A DNA stretch of 64,000 bases from positions 830,789-894,788 of the forward strand of contig SSNP01000123.1 of the NCBI GenBank assembly GCA_006937955.1, in the 5' to 3' direction. The stretch is from Pachypanchax playfairii (taxonomy: Eukaryota; Chordata; Actinopteri; Cyprinodontiformes; Aplocheilidae). Both the position numbers and the translations under genes were made by a program. The notes beneath the pieces were generated by a model that searched no databases, was not told the DNA's origin, and was given only the letters and a program-made list of their open reading frames with translations. Below, piece by piece: positions 12,301 through 26,500 of the stretch. Position 1 is the stretch's first letter, and each line of letters opens with the position of its first letter.

Positions 12301-14468
12301 AACCAACAGATGCAAGTAAACCAAACTATAAGCATCTGATTGATTAACTGGACTGCTTGTAGAGCACTTTACTCTGAGTGCCTCCTCACAGATGTTGGTG
12401 ATTCAGGTCTTAGTAAGTATAAAACAACTGACGTAAAGAAACAGCTGTGCTGTATCTAAAAGAGGAAAAGTCCTTTTTACATCTAATTCATAGTTGTGGT
12501 TTATATCAAGTGGAACAGCAGTTATTATGTCTGAACTTTTATTACATTAGTTCCTCTTCTGCTCCTGATTAGACAGGGTCTGCAGAACAGCTGCTTTTGG
12601 TGCGGTTCCTTTAAATGTGTTGGACGTGCTGCAGAACTCCCCAGGTCACTGACCCTTCCACTCCACCCCATTCAGCCATTTTTGTAGTTTGATAAGAGAT
12701 CTGGCAATCTAGCTTTACATAAACTTTTTATTCACCAATTAAAAAATGTGGGAGGAGTTTTCCATCCAGCCATATATGTTGGAGCTAGAGTCTGTCCCTG
12801 AGCGAGAGGACGATGAAGACGATCAACCTGATGATGAACTGTGCCTTCAAACCCTTGTTCAGGATTCTTGCAGGTTTCAGTAAGTTAAATTGAGGACCTT
12901 TTTAGACCATCATGAATAAAATTGAAGACCAACACGATGCAGTAAAAGAAAGTCAAATAATCAATATTTCTCCACCTTAGAGTGAGACTGGAGTACCTTT
13001 ACACCCGGGGTCCGTAGCTGAATGGTCTTCTTGCAAAGTTTACACACTCTCCCATGTTTAAATTACAAGCAGCCATTGTGACTCAGCAGACTTGGGAATT
13101 AGCACCCTACACTGGCTACACATGCCACGAACTGAGAATTTATAACCTGCAGTTATCGGGAGATTTATAGTTTGTTCACAGCGTAACACACTGCCAACCT
13201 TGACAAAAGAGTTTATAGTATAGAGTATCACTTGTATTGTGCAGCTGTTTTCACAGACTTGCACCTCCATTGTTTTGAACACAGTAACTTCCCTGTTCGC
13301 TGGTTGGAAATTGGTTATAAAACGTATATTTTTGAATTTAATACTTTAAATCAACTATAGACATTTTGCATTCATCAAGAGAAAACTATGCTATGTCCTT
13401 ATCATGACAGGCTTTTAATGGAACACAGAAACACTTTCACAAACTGAGGTAACTATATTATTTAAATGCTTTTATTTTGTTGACCCTGAAGCCTTTTCAA
13501 CTACAGTTTTTGCATCAGTTGTCACACAAGCATGGACACTGTTTCTGATATTTATTCTAAAACTTCTGAGGGACATGGACCCTCTGCTGTCCTGTCTCTC
13601 CTTGTCTTCATCTCCCTTATCTGACAATGATTTATTGGCAACATGTTTAAATAATCCCATCCCTCCTTCTATACAGACCTATTCTAACAGCTAAAACACA
13701 CACTGCTGCTTCTCCTTTCTCTTTGATAATGCATTGGAGTCCTTAGGGGAACACAACTGATAGATTTGCTAAACAAAAAAAAAAGAAAACACCTTGCAAA
13801 TCTTTTTTTCTTCTTCAAAGTAATTATTGGTAACGGTTCACATTTAGCAAAAGCTGTCAGGTCCGCTGGCTGGAACCCTGGCGCTCCCTCTCTCTTAGTT
13901 CAGAGTGCGGGTCGTACCAGCGTATTTGCTACATAAAATGCGTACAGGTTGGCGGCTTTGCAGCTATCAGAGCTGCCTATAAAAGGCAGACAACGTCAGA
14001 ATACGGACTTTCAGCCTATTTAATATGGCCAACGCTTGTTGGGAACAAACAAATCAAAATTAAGGCTTGACCTAAATAAATTTAAGACATTGTACAAAAT
14101 TCTTGGTGATTTTAAGACTTTTAAACTCCTTAAATTTAAAGTTTTGAATTTTAGACTTTTTAAGACCCTGCGGGAACCCTGCTCATTGATAATGGAGGAA
14201 GTTAATGAAGCACGCGTCTTTGAAGTGTTTGGCGCAAACAAAAAAAGACTTGTTTCACCACAGATTCAGGCACATTACTATTAAAAAATAAATCTTAACC
14301 GTGCACTTCAAAGCGGTTCTGAAGCTGGGAGATGGTGTAAAGAGTTGTGCAGGTTAAATGTTGGCTTGTAGACGTTCCGGTCCCAATACACACGTGCTTT
14401 ACTGTGTCCCGTATGTCATGGACCCCCGACAATCTATATATCACATACAAGCTCTGATTCTCCTCTTT

Positions 14469-14530
<62 letters not shown>

Positions 14531-17500
14531 GTCATTTAGCAGACGCTTTTATCCAAAGCGACTTACATTGAGAGAACATACAAGCAAGAATTCAAAGAGA
14601 AGGAAAAAAATATAAGGAGGCGGACTGTTTGGAGTCCAGTTTAATTCCGACGCTGATACATCAAGTGTATCAAAATTATTATTATTTTTTTTTTTTTTGT
14701 GAGATAAATTCTCAAATCGCTATCATAAATCATAAATTAATCCTACATTAAGACTGAAAGTGTTCTTTAAAGAGGTGAGTCTTAAGTCTGCTCTTAAAAG
14801 TAGCTGCCGACTCTGAGGATCGGACCGAGTTTGGTAGGTCATTCCACCATCGGGGGACAACAGAGGAGAAGAGTTTGGAACATGATCTCATGCCACGTTG
14901 TGGTGGAAGCGCTAGGCGTCTTTCAGCGGCTGAGCGTAGCTGACGCGTGGGAATGTAGGTTTGGATGAGGGAGTGAAGGTAAGTAGGAGCTGTGTGTGTT
15001 AGAGTCTGGTAAGCCAGAAGCAGAGCTTTGTATTTGATGCGTGCTTTCCGATGCTTTTATGCTTTTTGCACAACTAGTCACTCTAAATTTACTGCACAAA
15101 GCATTTAAGGACTAAAAAAGGGGGATTTTCATGCTATGTCCCCTTTAACCCTCACAGCTGTGCAGCTCTCCTCTATTTGACAGGGTCAACAGTCACTGTG
15201 TGCTGAATGTAAAATAAAATAATCATCAGCAGAGTATTCAGACTGAATCAGATGCTGGGACAGAAGCTCTGCATTTCTTGTTTGTTCTGTCACTGTATTG
15301 TTGTTGTTTACATACGCAAGTTTTCATCCTGCACACAGCTGTTGACAGAGTTGATTCCTTTCTGCAGCTGATTCCAGGTAAGCAGATCACTGCCGACAAG
15401 CTGCTTCTCACCTGCCAGGTGCTCAAAGTATCTAATAAACAGAGACAACATCAAAATCACTCGCAGCAGGTAACACTGTTGCACACAAGTCAATCAGGTA
15501 ATAAGAATCCCACCTGTCCATCAGGGTGGGGTCTACATCAGAGAGTCCTGCAGACAGACTGACCAATGAGGAGCTGAACTTCTGCAGTTGTACTGCCTCC
15601 AGGGCCTGGTTGATAAGGGCAACAGCTGACAGCATCTCCACGGCCACAAACAGCTCTTCCTGTCTTAGCTCCCCCTGGAGGAGACACATCTGTGTGAAAT
15701 CTTATACAGAAATACATAGAACAGGTGTCCAATACACCTAAGACACTACTCATGGCTGCAATATAAAGTAGGATCAACAGTTCATGAAGCAGCAATTTTG
15801 AGCTGAAAATTCAGGGCACAGATTTATAATCATTAAAACCTGGCAAAGGAAAATAAGTGCCTCATTCTGTGCTGCCGAACAAACAGGTCTTTACACAGGT
15901 ATAATGTGTCACATTTAAATAAGGTTTATGCTGCATTTAAAAAAGGGAAAAAGCACCAATTTGTGTCTAAATAATACAGGTGCAAATCGTTCCAGACCAT
16001 CAAAAAGCTGCACTGTTTGGAACACAGCCATGAGGAACCTTTACCACCCACAGAGAGCTGCTGGTATTTGCATCTCAGGAGAAGAAACAAAATAGAAGCA
16101 ATTTGCTGCCTTCAAGAAAACAAGGAAAATCTGAATTCAGAGTTGATGATGAAAGTCAAACAAGACAAAAAAAGTATATAATCCAATTGTTACATGTTTT
16201 TCATTTTCAATCATTTATTAATAATAAAAGAAAAAAACCTACTGAAGGTTTAAGCCAGGGGGGTCAAACTCCAGGCCTCGGAGGCCACTATCCTGCATGT
16301 TTTAGATGTTTCCCTGTTTCAACACGCGCGCAAATGGTTGAATCTGTTTGAGAGGTGAATTTACGCTCGCGCGAGTAGATAAAATCTGCGCAGAGTTTAA
16401 TAAATTGCTCTCAGTACTTTTGACACAATTCTAATGCCATAGATAAATCTGAGTAGACTGTGTTTCAGGTGCATGTGTGTTTACCTGTGCAGCCCGTCTC
16501 TGCAGAAGCTGCAGCTCACAGTGGTAAAGAGTTGCAGCAAATGGAAACACTTCTGGTAGCTGGAGGTCAGAGTTCATCAGGCAGCTCACTGTGTGTCTGG
16601 GGTTGTTACCACGTAGAGCTGAGTTGACACTCTGCATCGCTGTGAGCACTAAGACACAAACACACAGACAGGTGTATCACATATGTGTATGGCACAAACA
16701 TTACACAAAGGAAGGTCCAGCGGCAGACAGGATGTAACTTACTGTTTCTGGCTCTCTGAGCATCTTGGTTGGCAGCAAAGATGCTTTCCTGCAGCTCATC
16801 AGATTCCATAGGATCTACAGAACCCTGACCCTGAGTCAGAGGTCAGAAGGAGTCAGGACTCAGGATCCATCGTGGTGTTAGAAAAATGACTGCTCAAACC
16901 ATTAAAATATCAGTCATACATTTCCTCCAGATTAACTTCCTTCTAATGAGATCACAGAGTGTTACGGATCTGAGGTCAGATGTAGCTCTTCTACGTGTCA
17001 GTCAGATGTGTAAAATGGGTTAAAATGGAAATTTCCCTAAACTTTTTCGCCAAAACAAAAAAACCAACCTAAATTAACCATTAATAGGTTTTTGACCCAG
17101 TAGTGATTCGGGACCTTTCTACCAAAGGAATAGACTCATCATGCTGACACACCAGAGTTATCAAGCATAACCTTGAAATAACCAGCTGACTGCAGGTTCT
17201 TTGTTAACTAGCTAGCATCAGCTAGCCCACTTTAAATGTTATTTCACAAAAGCAAAGACAAAAAATATTAATAATTAAAAATAAATAATATGATATTTTT
17301 CACGCTATACATTTTTACCATAGTATAAGTGTTTTTGTTGTTTATTCTGTGTTTGAATTTAGGGTTAGGGTCCTGTTGGGTGTGTGTGTGAGTAGTTGTC
17401 CATATGTGGTACTGATGGACAGGCAACCTGTCCAGGTGTGACCACGCCCAATGACCACGGGTCACTTTGGGTCTCCACCAGTGCCCTGTGACCCTGAATA

Positions 17501-20500
17501 GGAATACAGATATAGATGGACGTACAGGCTCTCAGGGGATTTAAATGAAACTCATTTCATATTTAAAGTGCAGCTCACTCTCAAATCAACTTGTTTTGTT
17601 GATAAACTCTATAAATGAGTGTTTCATAGTGCTATATATATTTCTGGGTATTATTTTTGGTATTTTAGCACATTTTAATAAAACTAAAAACTGTTAGTGG
17701 AGCGCCCTCTTCAGGTTAAAATGTTACATGCACTTGAATTTGAATCAGACACTGCTATTGGCTGAGACCTTATTCTCTCAATATGAGACCTCATCATTCT
17801 GCCATGAGACGGGGACTCATTCTATGCTGCTTAAGCTGTTGCAATACGAACCATCAGCTTGAAACAGTTGCGCGCAGCTGCACCTGTTTGCAGAGTTACA
17901 TGATATTACTGGAGCTAATAGCGTTGGATAACAACAATGTACCACTAAGAGAAAAGCTCCACTCTATTCCACCAACACCAAGCCGCTGCAGAAAGAACCA
18001 TCGGCTTGAAACAATACGGATCAGAGCTGTTCATCTCGTCTACAGCTTCATCCATTTTCACCTGTCTCTCTCTGGCGCAGCTGGCCATATGTGTGTCAGT
18101 GTGACATGTCAATCATACCCCCACTGCTCCTCCAGCTACGCCTCTTTTTCCATGCATCTTTTAAATTTGAGACTGTATCTTTAAATATCAGCATATATAA
18201 AATGTTCATAGCTGAAGACAAAGTCAATACCTGAGATGAAAATAAATGATCTGATGCTATTTTAAGCAGAGTTGTTTACAACTCTGCAAAGTAGCATAAT
18301 CATGGAGCAGCAACCGCCTTAAATAAACATACAGTATGAATTGTATTAATGTAACTTATCCATGAAGTGTCCATCGTAACACATGTATGAAAGCCGATGC
18401 TTGCTATCTGCTATGTTATCGCGGAAGCAGAGGGGAGGGACTTAAAGGTGCAACACATTGCCAAAAGGGAAAACTCTGGATTGCAGCTTTAAATATTTTG
18501 TTCTTTGCATAGTTCAATGTTCTGACAACAAAATCACGCAAACATTATCAATAGAAATCAGATGTATCGACCCATGAAGGTCTGGATTTAGAATCACACT
18601 CAAAAATAAAGTGGAAAAACTCCAAGCTGATCCAACTTTTATGTAACGTCCTTAAAACAAGTCAAAATGAGGCTCAGTAGTGGGCGTGGCCTCCACGTAC
18701 CTGTATGACCTTCCTACAACACCTGGACTGCTCCTGATAAAGTGGTGGATAGTCTCCTGAGGGACCCAGACCTGGACTAAAGCATCCACCAACCCCTGGA
18801 CAGTCTGTTCCTCCTTACACAGGTAGAGGTAGTGGTCCTGCTGGGTTGTTGTCCTTGTACGGCCTCCTTCACGTCTCCTGGTGTACCAGCCTGTCTCCTG
18901 GTAGTGTCTCCATGCTCTGAACACGACGCTGACAGACACGCAGCTGGTATTGATGTTCCATCCTGGATCAGCTGGACTACCTGAGCTACCTGTGTGGGTT
19001 GTAGACTCCGTCTCATGTTACTAGAGTGAAGCACCACCAGCATTCAACAGAGACTAAAACATCATCCAGAAACAGGAAGTGGTCTGTGGTCTCCACCTGC
19101 AGAACCTCCTTTATTGGGGACGTCTTGCTAATTGTCTATCTGTTGTTTATTCCATTTACACAACAGCATGTGAAACTGATTGTCAGTGTTGCTTCCTAAT
19201 TGGACAGTTTGATTTCACACAAGTCTGATTGACTTGGAGTTACATCCTGTTGTTTGAGTCTTCCCTTTAGTTTTTTGAGCAGTATATTCCTGGTTTTAAA
19301 TGAAAGAACTTTTTTTGCTTTCAGACTGTCAAACTGTATCTTAGGGTGCATTCACACCAGCCCTGTTTAGTTCACTTGAATCGAACTCTAGTTCTAGTTT
19401 GCACAGAAACTCCAGTTCTTTTGAGGAGGTGTGAACGGGCAACCGAACTCTGATTCAGACCAAACAATCAAACTCGAGTCCGCCTAAAAACGTGGGTCTC
19501 GGTTTGATTGAAACGAACTCTGGAGCGGTTTGATTGCATATGTGAGTGCAACCGAACTGGGACCGCACCAAAAACAGAAAGCGGACTATATTCAGCCGTC
19601 TCGTGTAGTCCTCTGTCTCGTTATTTTCTCATCCTGAACCCAGTGCTGCAGAATATTGATCTGGTACATTCACCAAACACAAAAGATCCCAAAACCACCA
19701 GAATCTGCTGCTAGTCCATGTTTGTTTACGTTCACTGTAGAAGGAGACTCTCAGCACCAGGAAGTGCAGTAACAAGAACAAAAAAAGTAGTGCAGTAACA
19801 CCACATCACCACCACAGGCGGAGATGTAAACTTGCACCTAAGCTTATTTGGTTCGTTTTATAAAAGACAGTGTGAATCCAAACCGCACCAAATAAAAACT
19901 TTTGGTCCCGAATCAAACCGAGTCCACCGGAATATCAGGTGTGAATACAGCCTCAGACTCACATCATCATGTCTACAAGCAACACTAAACTATGACTGCA
20001 AAAATCCCAACTGGTGTTTGTGTACCAGAGCCTTCTGCTGGCGGTCCATCAACAGCTGGTCCAGGTACCAGGGGCCATTTTCAGGATGAAGGCTCCTGAG
20101 GGCCAAACAAGGCTGCTGCAGAGCGGAAAGCAGAGAGAGTTCATCTGCAGCATCCAAAGCGTCCTCCACCTGCTCCACTGCTGATCGCACTGAAAAAGAT
20201 CATTATTAATAAATGTCAGTCCAGGACTTCCTGTATTATCTGTCCATACCCCACGTAAGGCCCCAAATCAACCTTCCCAGAACAACTTAGGCCCTAAGAT
20301 AGGACTGGAGACCTTGTCCCAAAAAAATAGTCAGAGAGAACCGACGGATGAATAGATAGAACTGCTTGGGGGTGAATCAATAAAACATCTGATGAAAAGA
20401 AAAAACAGGACAAGTTGGAATTTGTATAAATTATTGGGTTTAAAACATTTACACTAACCAGTGCACTATTAGATGGTATTATGATCCATTTATCAACACT

Positions 20501-23500
20501 ACTTGTCTTACAATCTTGAAACATGGTTTTGCCAAATACAAAAATTAAAAATGTTCATTGTTTTCACTTAAATTAATTATCTCAAAACAAGCCTTTAATG
20601 TCTCCAGAAATGTTATTGACATAAAACTATTATGGTTGTAAGTTTATTATAATATAAAACCAGTTTTCCAGGTGTGTGACACCATCCTGCTGCACATTGA
20701 GGAGTGTTTTGTCTTCACTCAGCATCTCGTCAGTGTGACCTGCTGCATGGAGAACTGTCTCTACAGCACAGTGGGACGTTTCCTGAGACACACTGGACAC
20801 AACTGTGGAGGTTTATCCAGTACTGGACAATTAAAATGATCAAACATATTTAATCTTTATATTAAATATTACTTAAAATACAACATTTAATGTTAATACA
20901 CAAAATTTGTCTGTTTGGCTGACTAGATTAACCTGTTCTGGTAAATATATTTTTATTTTACAACTGAATAAAGTTTTTGTTAAATATTTAACTAAAGTTG
21001 AAAATGTTTTTTTATATATAGCATTACTCCTCTTTAAAAAATGTTTTATTAATAGTCACTTTTTTGGATTTATGCAGCCCCACCCATAAAATATTTCACA
21101 GCTGCCACTGATGAGCAGCCTTCTGCCTCAGCTGACAGGAAAGAGACAAACATTGATGGATTTGGGCCAGTCGTCATGTCTATAGAAAGATAAACAGTAT
21201 ATACACTCATCTAAAGGATTATTAGGAACACCTGTTCAATTTCTTCTCAATGTAATTATCTAATCAACCAATCACATGGCAGTATCTTGAATGCATTAAG
21301 GGGTGTGGTCCTGGTCAAGACAATCCCCTGAACTCCAAACTGAATGTCAGAAAAGGAAAGAAAGGTGATTTAAGCTATTTTGAGCGTGTCATGGTTGTTG
21401 GTGCCAGACGGTCTGAGTATTTCACAATCTGCTCAGTTACTGGGATTTTAACCCACAACCATTTCTAGGGTTTACAAAGAAAAACATCCAGTATGCAGCA
21501 GCTTGTTGATGCTAGAGGTCAGAGGAGAATGGACCGACTGATTCAAGCTGATAGAAGAACAACTTTAACTGAAATAACCTCATTACAACCGAGGAATGCA
21601 GCAAAGCATTTATGAAGCTACAACACACACAACCTTGAGGTGGATGGTCTACAACAGCAGAAGACCCCACCAGGTACCACTCATCTCCACTACTAATAGG
21701 AACAAGAGGCTATAATTTGCACCAGATCACCAAAACTGGACAGTTGAAGACTGTAAAAATGTTTCCTGGTCTGATGAGTCTGGATTTCTGTTGAGACATT
21801 CAAATGGTCGAGTCAGAATTTGGTGTAAACAGAATGAGAACATGGATCCATCATGTCTTGTTACCACTGTGCAGGCTGGTGGTGGTGGTGTCATGGTGTG
21901 GGGGGTGTTTTCTTGGTACACTTTAGGTCCCTTAGAGCCAATTGGACATGGTTTAAATGCCACGGTCTACCTGAGCATTGTTTCTGACCATGTCCATCCC
22001 ATAATGACCACCATGTACCCATCCTCTGATGGCTACTTCCAGCAGGATAATGCACCATGTCATAAAGCTAATGGTTTCTTGAACATGACAATGAGTTCAC
22101 TGTACTACAACGGCCCCCACAGTCACCAGATATCAACCCCATAGAGCATCTTTGGGATGTGGTGGAACGGGAGATTCGTGTCCTGGATGTACATCCCATA
22201 AATCTCCATCAACTGTAAGATGCTATCCTATCAATATGGACCAACATTTCTAAAGAATGATTTCAGCACCTTGTTGAATCAATGCTGTAGAATTAATGCA
22301 GTTCTGAAGGTGAAAGGGGGTCAAACACTGTATTAGTATGGTGTTAATAATAATACTTTAGGTGAGTGTATGTCCTCCTGCAGTCTAAACCTATAGCAGC
22401 ATAACTAAAGGGATGGATCAGGAGAACCCAAGCTAATCCTGACCATAGGATTGTGTAAAAAGAAAGGTTTTAAGTCTATTACTAGAAGTCGATTCTCCTA
22501 ACAGAGCATTTCGCTCTGTTAGGAACATCTAGAACAATAAGATCTTTAATATAAGCTGGAGTTTGGTCGTTCAAGGCCTTATACGTCAAAAGTAAAACCT
22601 TAAACTTTATTCTAGACCTTACAGGGAGCCAATGAAGTGATGCTAAAACAAAAGAAATATGATCTCTCCTTCTAACTCTCATCAGAACTCTGGCAGCAGC
22701 ATTTTGGATCAGCTGGAGGCCTTTAACAGCACTAATATAACACCCTGATAATAATGAATTACAGTAATCAAGTCTAGAAGTAATAAATACATGAACTAAA
22801 GTTTCTGCATCCCTTTGATTCAAAATGCTCCTAATTTTAGCAACATTACGCAGGTGGAAGTAGGTCGTCATGGTAACATGCTTTATATGAGAACTAAAGG
22901 ACATGTCCTGGTCAAAGATAACACCCAGGTTCTTTACCTTCTTGTTGGAGGCCAAATTAATGCCATCCAACGTTGATGACTGACTACACAACTTGTTCCT
23001 ATAAGGTTCTCAGGTCCAAAAGTCACAACCTCTGTCTTGTCTGAATTTAAAAGCATAAAATTAAGTGTCATCCAACATTTTACATCATCAAGACAAGCTT
23101 GTAATCTCTGCCGCTGGTTGGTCTCATCAGGCTTCATTGATAGATATAACTGAGTATCATCAGCATAAAAATTGAATTTTATACCATGTTGTCTAATAAT
23201 TTTACCAAGTGGCAGCACATACAATATAAGAAAGTCAACCTTTGTCATAGTTATACTGTTACTGTCATGTTAAAGCAGAATTTTGTTTTTTAAAGCAGAT
23301 TTGATCATTTTAAAAAGCAGAACTTGTGGATCCCTGTGCTGAGATTTAAAACATCTTCAAGGTAGAACAGCTAATTGAAAACAACAAAATTAATTGTAAA
23401 AGACACATAAAAAGAGTTAAAAAATTCAAGCAGCATTTAACTGCTTTGTTGATGCGCCCCAAATCACAATGCTAACACTGGTCTGATTTTTTTTCTCCCT

Positions 23501-26500
23501 GAGATAGACAGTTTTAGTTGGAGCAGTACAAGATGGATCTTCATGGGTTTCAAAAAGTCCAAATCTCACGAGAATCCACCTTGCAGCGTGAGGTTAATTT
23601 TTACTTTCTTTACATTGTCAGAGCAACAGGCAAATGTTTGGACACACCCAGAGGAGAAGGACCTTTTATATAGAAAATATCAGAGAAGGATCATAAAAAT
23701 ATGTTTAAATAATTAACAGGAAACACTCACCATAAACAAGAATACTGTATAAACTTCTAATAACATCTTGTTATGTAATAAGTTGGTAATTTATACTATG
23801 GAGGCATTTTTCATCAGGGCAGCATAAATCATCAGAACACCACTTCCTGCTGCAACACGAATTACTGAAGTTATTTAGTATAATATAGGAGGACCAGAGA
23901 CGTCCAGAGTGTCTCATATGAAGATGGACATATTTTTATTCACTTAGACACGTTTCATAACAGTAGCTTAAAGTTTTAAAAGTTATTTTGTACTGATTTA
24001 ACTAACCAGAATAAGATCATTTGACAATAATAAATGATTAAAGACTAAAAACCACCCCCCAGTTTTGATGTAACTTTAAAAAAGAATGAAATAATTGAAT
24101 TGTGTCAGATATATCTCCCACTTATTTTTCTCACCATTCACAGTGTTGATGTGCTCCTGGATCTCCCTCTGAGTGAGATACTCCTCATACATATCTTTCT
24201 CCTTTGGATCGTCACACTGGCACAAACAAATAGACAGTAAAATGGTAAATGGTGTGTTCTTGTATAGCACATTTCTCAAGTCAGATCACTCACAAAACGC
24301 CTCACACTACAGTTTATTATTCACCCATTCACACACACGTGAAACAACCAGGACAAACAACACCAGAAACAACAAATAAATAATGATCAACTTGAACTTA
24401 CCTTGCATGCTCCCCTCTCAGCCTTTCTCCTCCTGGCCTGCTGCAGCATCTCCTGGTAGATGCTCATCAGCTCCTCTTGCAGATCAGTGAGAAGAGCAGC
24501 AGGATTCCTCAAGGCTGCTGCTGTGACGCTCACATCTCCTTTGTCCACTGCTTCATTAATGGCAATCACCGCAGCATGAACTGATGGCGGAGGACAGTTG
24601 TGGATTAACAGCTCAGTCTCTGTTGAAACATTTGCGCTCCCATCCAATCACAGTTCACCTCTACCTGTAGCTTCATCCACGGACAGCTCAATAGCCATGA
24701 TCCCCCCAATCTTGTTGAATGCTGGCATCTGGATGCCATATTTATCAAGCTCCAGCTTCATGATATTGATCTCCTCATCTGTCCATATAGAGTCAAAGAT
24801 GAGAAAAACTATTTGATTGGTTCACATTTTATGTCAAAACAACACCTGAGTTTCAAATACACTTCCATAATGATAAAAAAAACATTTTTTCACAATTAAT
24901 TAAATTATGTTTTTTTTTATAAAGCACCAGTTCATAACAAAAGTAATTTCAAGGCACTTTACAGAAACACCAATCAATTAGTAAAAATAAAACCTTTCCT
25001 TTCCGAGGAACCAGCCAATTGGGTTGAATCATCAATTCAACACAATCCCCCAATGAGGGCATCAAACATGCAGCTGCTACAACAACCTGCAAAAAGACAC
25101 TAGTAATCAAGTCTTACTTGTCTGTTGGTGCTTGACACTTACCTGTGAACTTGACTTTTCCGTACAGATCGTGAATAGGTGGAGCCAAACCCAGTCTGTA
25201 CAGGTACAGGCTGCAAAGACACACAGGTAACAAACAGCCTACAGATGATCACACACACAGGTAACAAACAGCCTACAGATGATCACACACAGGTAACAAA
25301 CAGCCTACAGATGATCACACACACAGGTAACAAACAGCCTACAGATGATCACACACACAGGTAACAAACAGCCTACAGATGATCACACACACAGGAAACA
25401 AACAGCCTACAGATGATCACACACAGGTAACAAACAGCCTACAGATGATCACACACAGGTAACAAACAGCCTACAGATGATCACACACAGGTAACAAACA
25501 GCCTACAGATGATCACACACACAGGTAACAAACAGCCTACAGATGATCACACACACAGGTAACAAACCGCCTACAGATGATCACACACAGGTAACAAACA
25601 GCCTACAGATGATCACACACAGGTAACAAACAGCCTACAGATGATCACACACACAGGTAACAAACAGCCTACAGATGATCACACACACAGGTAACAAACA
25701 GCCTACAGATGATCACACACAGGTAACAAACAGCCTACAGATGATCACACACAGGTAACAAACAGCCTACAGATGATCACACACAGGTAACAAACAGCCT
25801 ACAGATGATCACACACACAGGTAACAAACAGCCTACAGATGATCACACACAGATAACAAACAGCCTACAGATGATCACACACAGATAACAAACAGCCTAC
25901 AGATGATCACACACACAGGTAACAAACAGCCTACAGATGATCACACACACAGGTAACAAACAGCCTACAGATGATCACACACAGGTAACAAACAGCCTAC
26001 AGATGATCACACACAGGTAACAAACAGCCTACAGATGATCACACACACAGGTAACAAACAGCCTACAGATGATCACACACACAGGTAACAAACAGCCTAC
26101 AGATGATCACACACAGGTAACAAACAGCCTACAGATGATCACACACAGGTAACAAACAGCCTACAGATGATCACACACAGGTAACAAACAGCCTACAGAT
26201 GATCACACACACAGGTAACAAACAGCCTACAGATGATCACACACACATGTAACAAACAGCCTACAGATGATCACACACACAGGTAACAAACAGCCTACAG
26301 ATGATCACACACAGGTAACAAACAGCCCACAGATGATCACACACAGGTAACAAACAGCCTACAGATGATCACACACACAGGTAACAAACAGCCTACAGAT
26401 GATCACACACAGGTAACAAACAGCCTACAGATGATCACACACAGGTAACAAACAGCCTACAGATGATCACACACACAGGTAACAAACAGCCTACAGATGA

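Noticed and set aside
24581..24620. Extra 13 residues (ETELLIHNCPPPS) at the start of iqgap3 exon 8
   Set aside because: An AG closer to the conserved VHAAV block restores family spacing. The longer form would put an insertion in a conserved helix.
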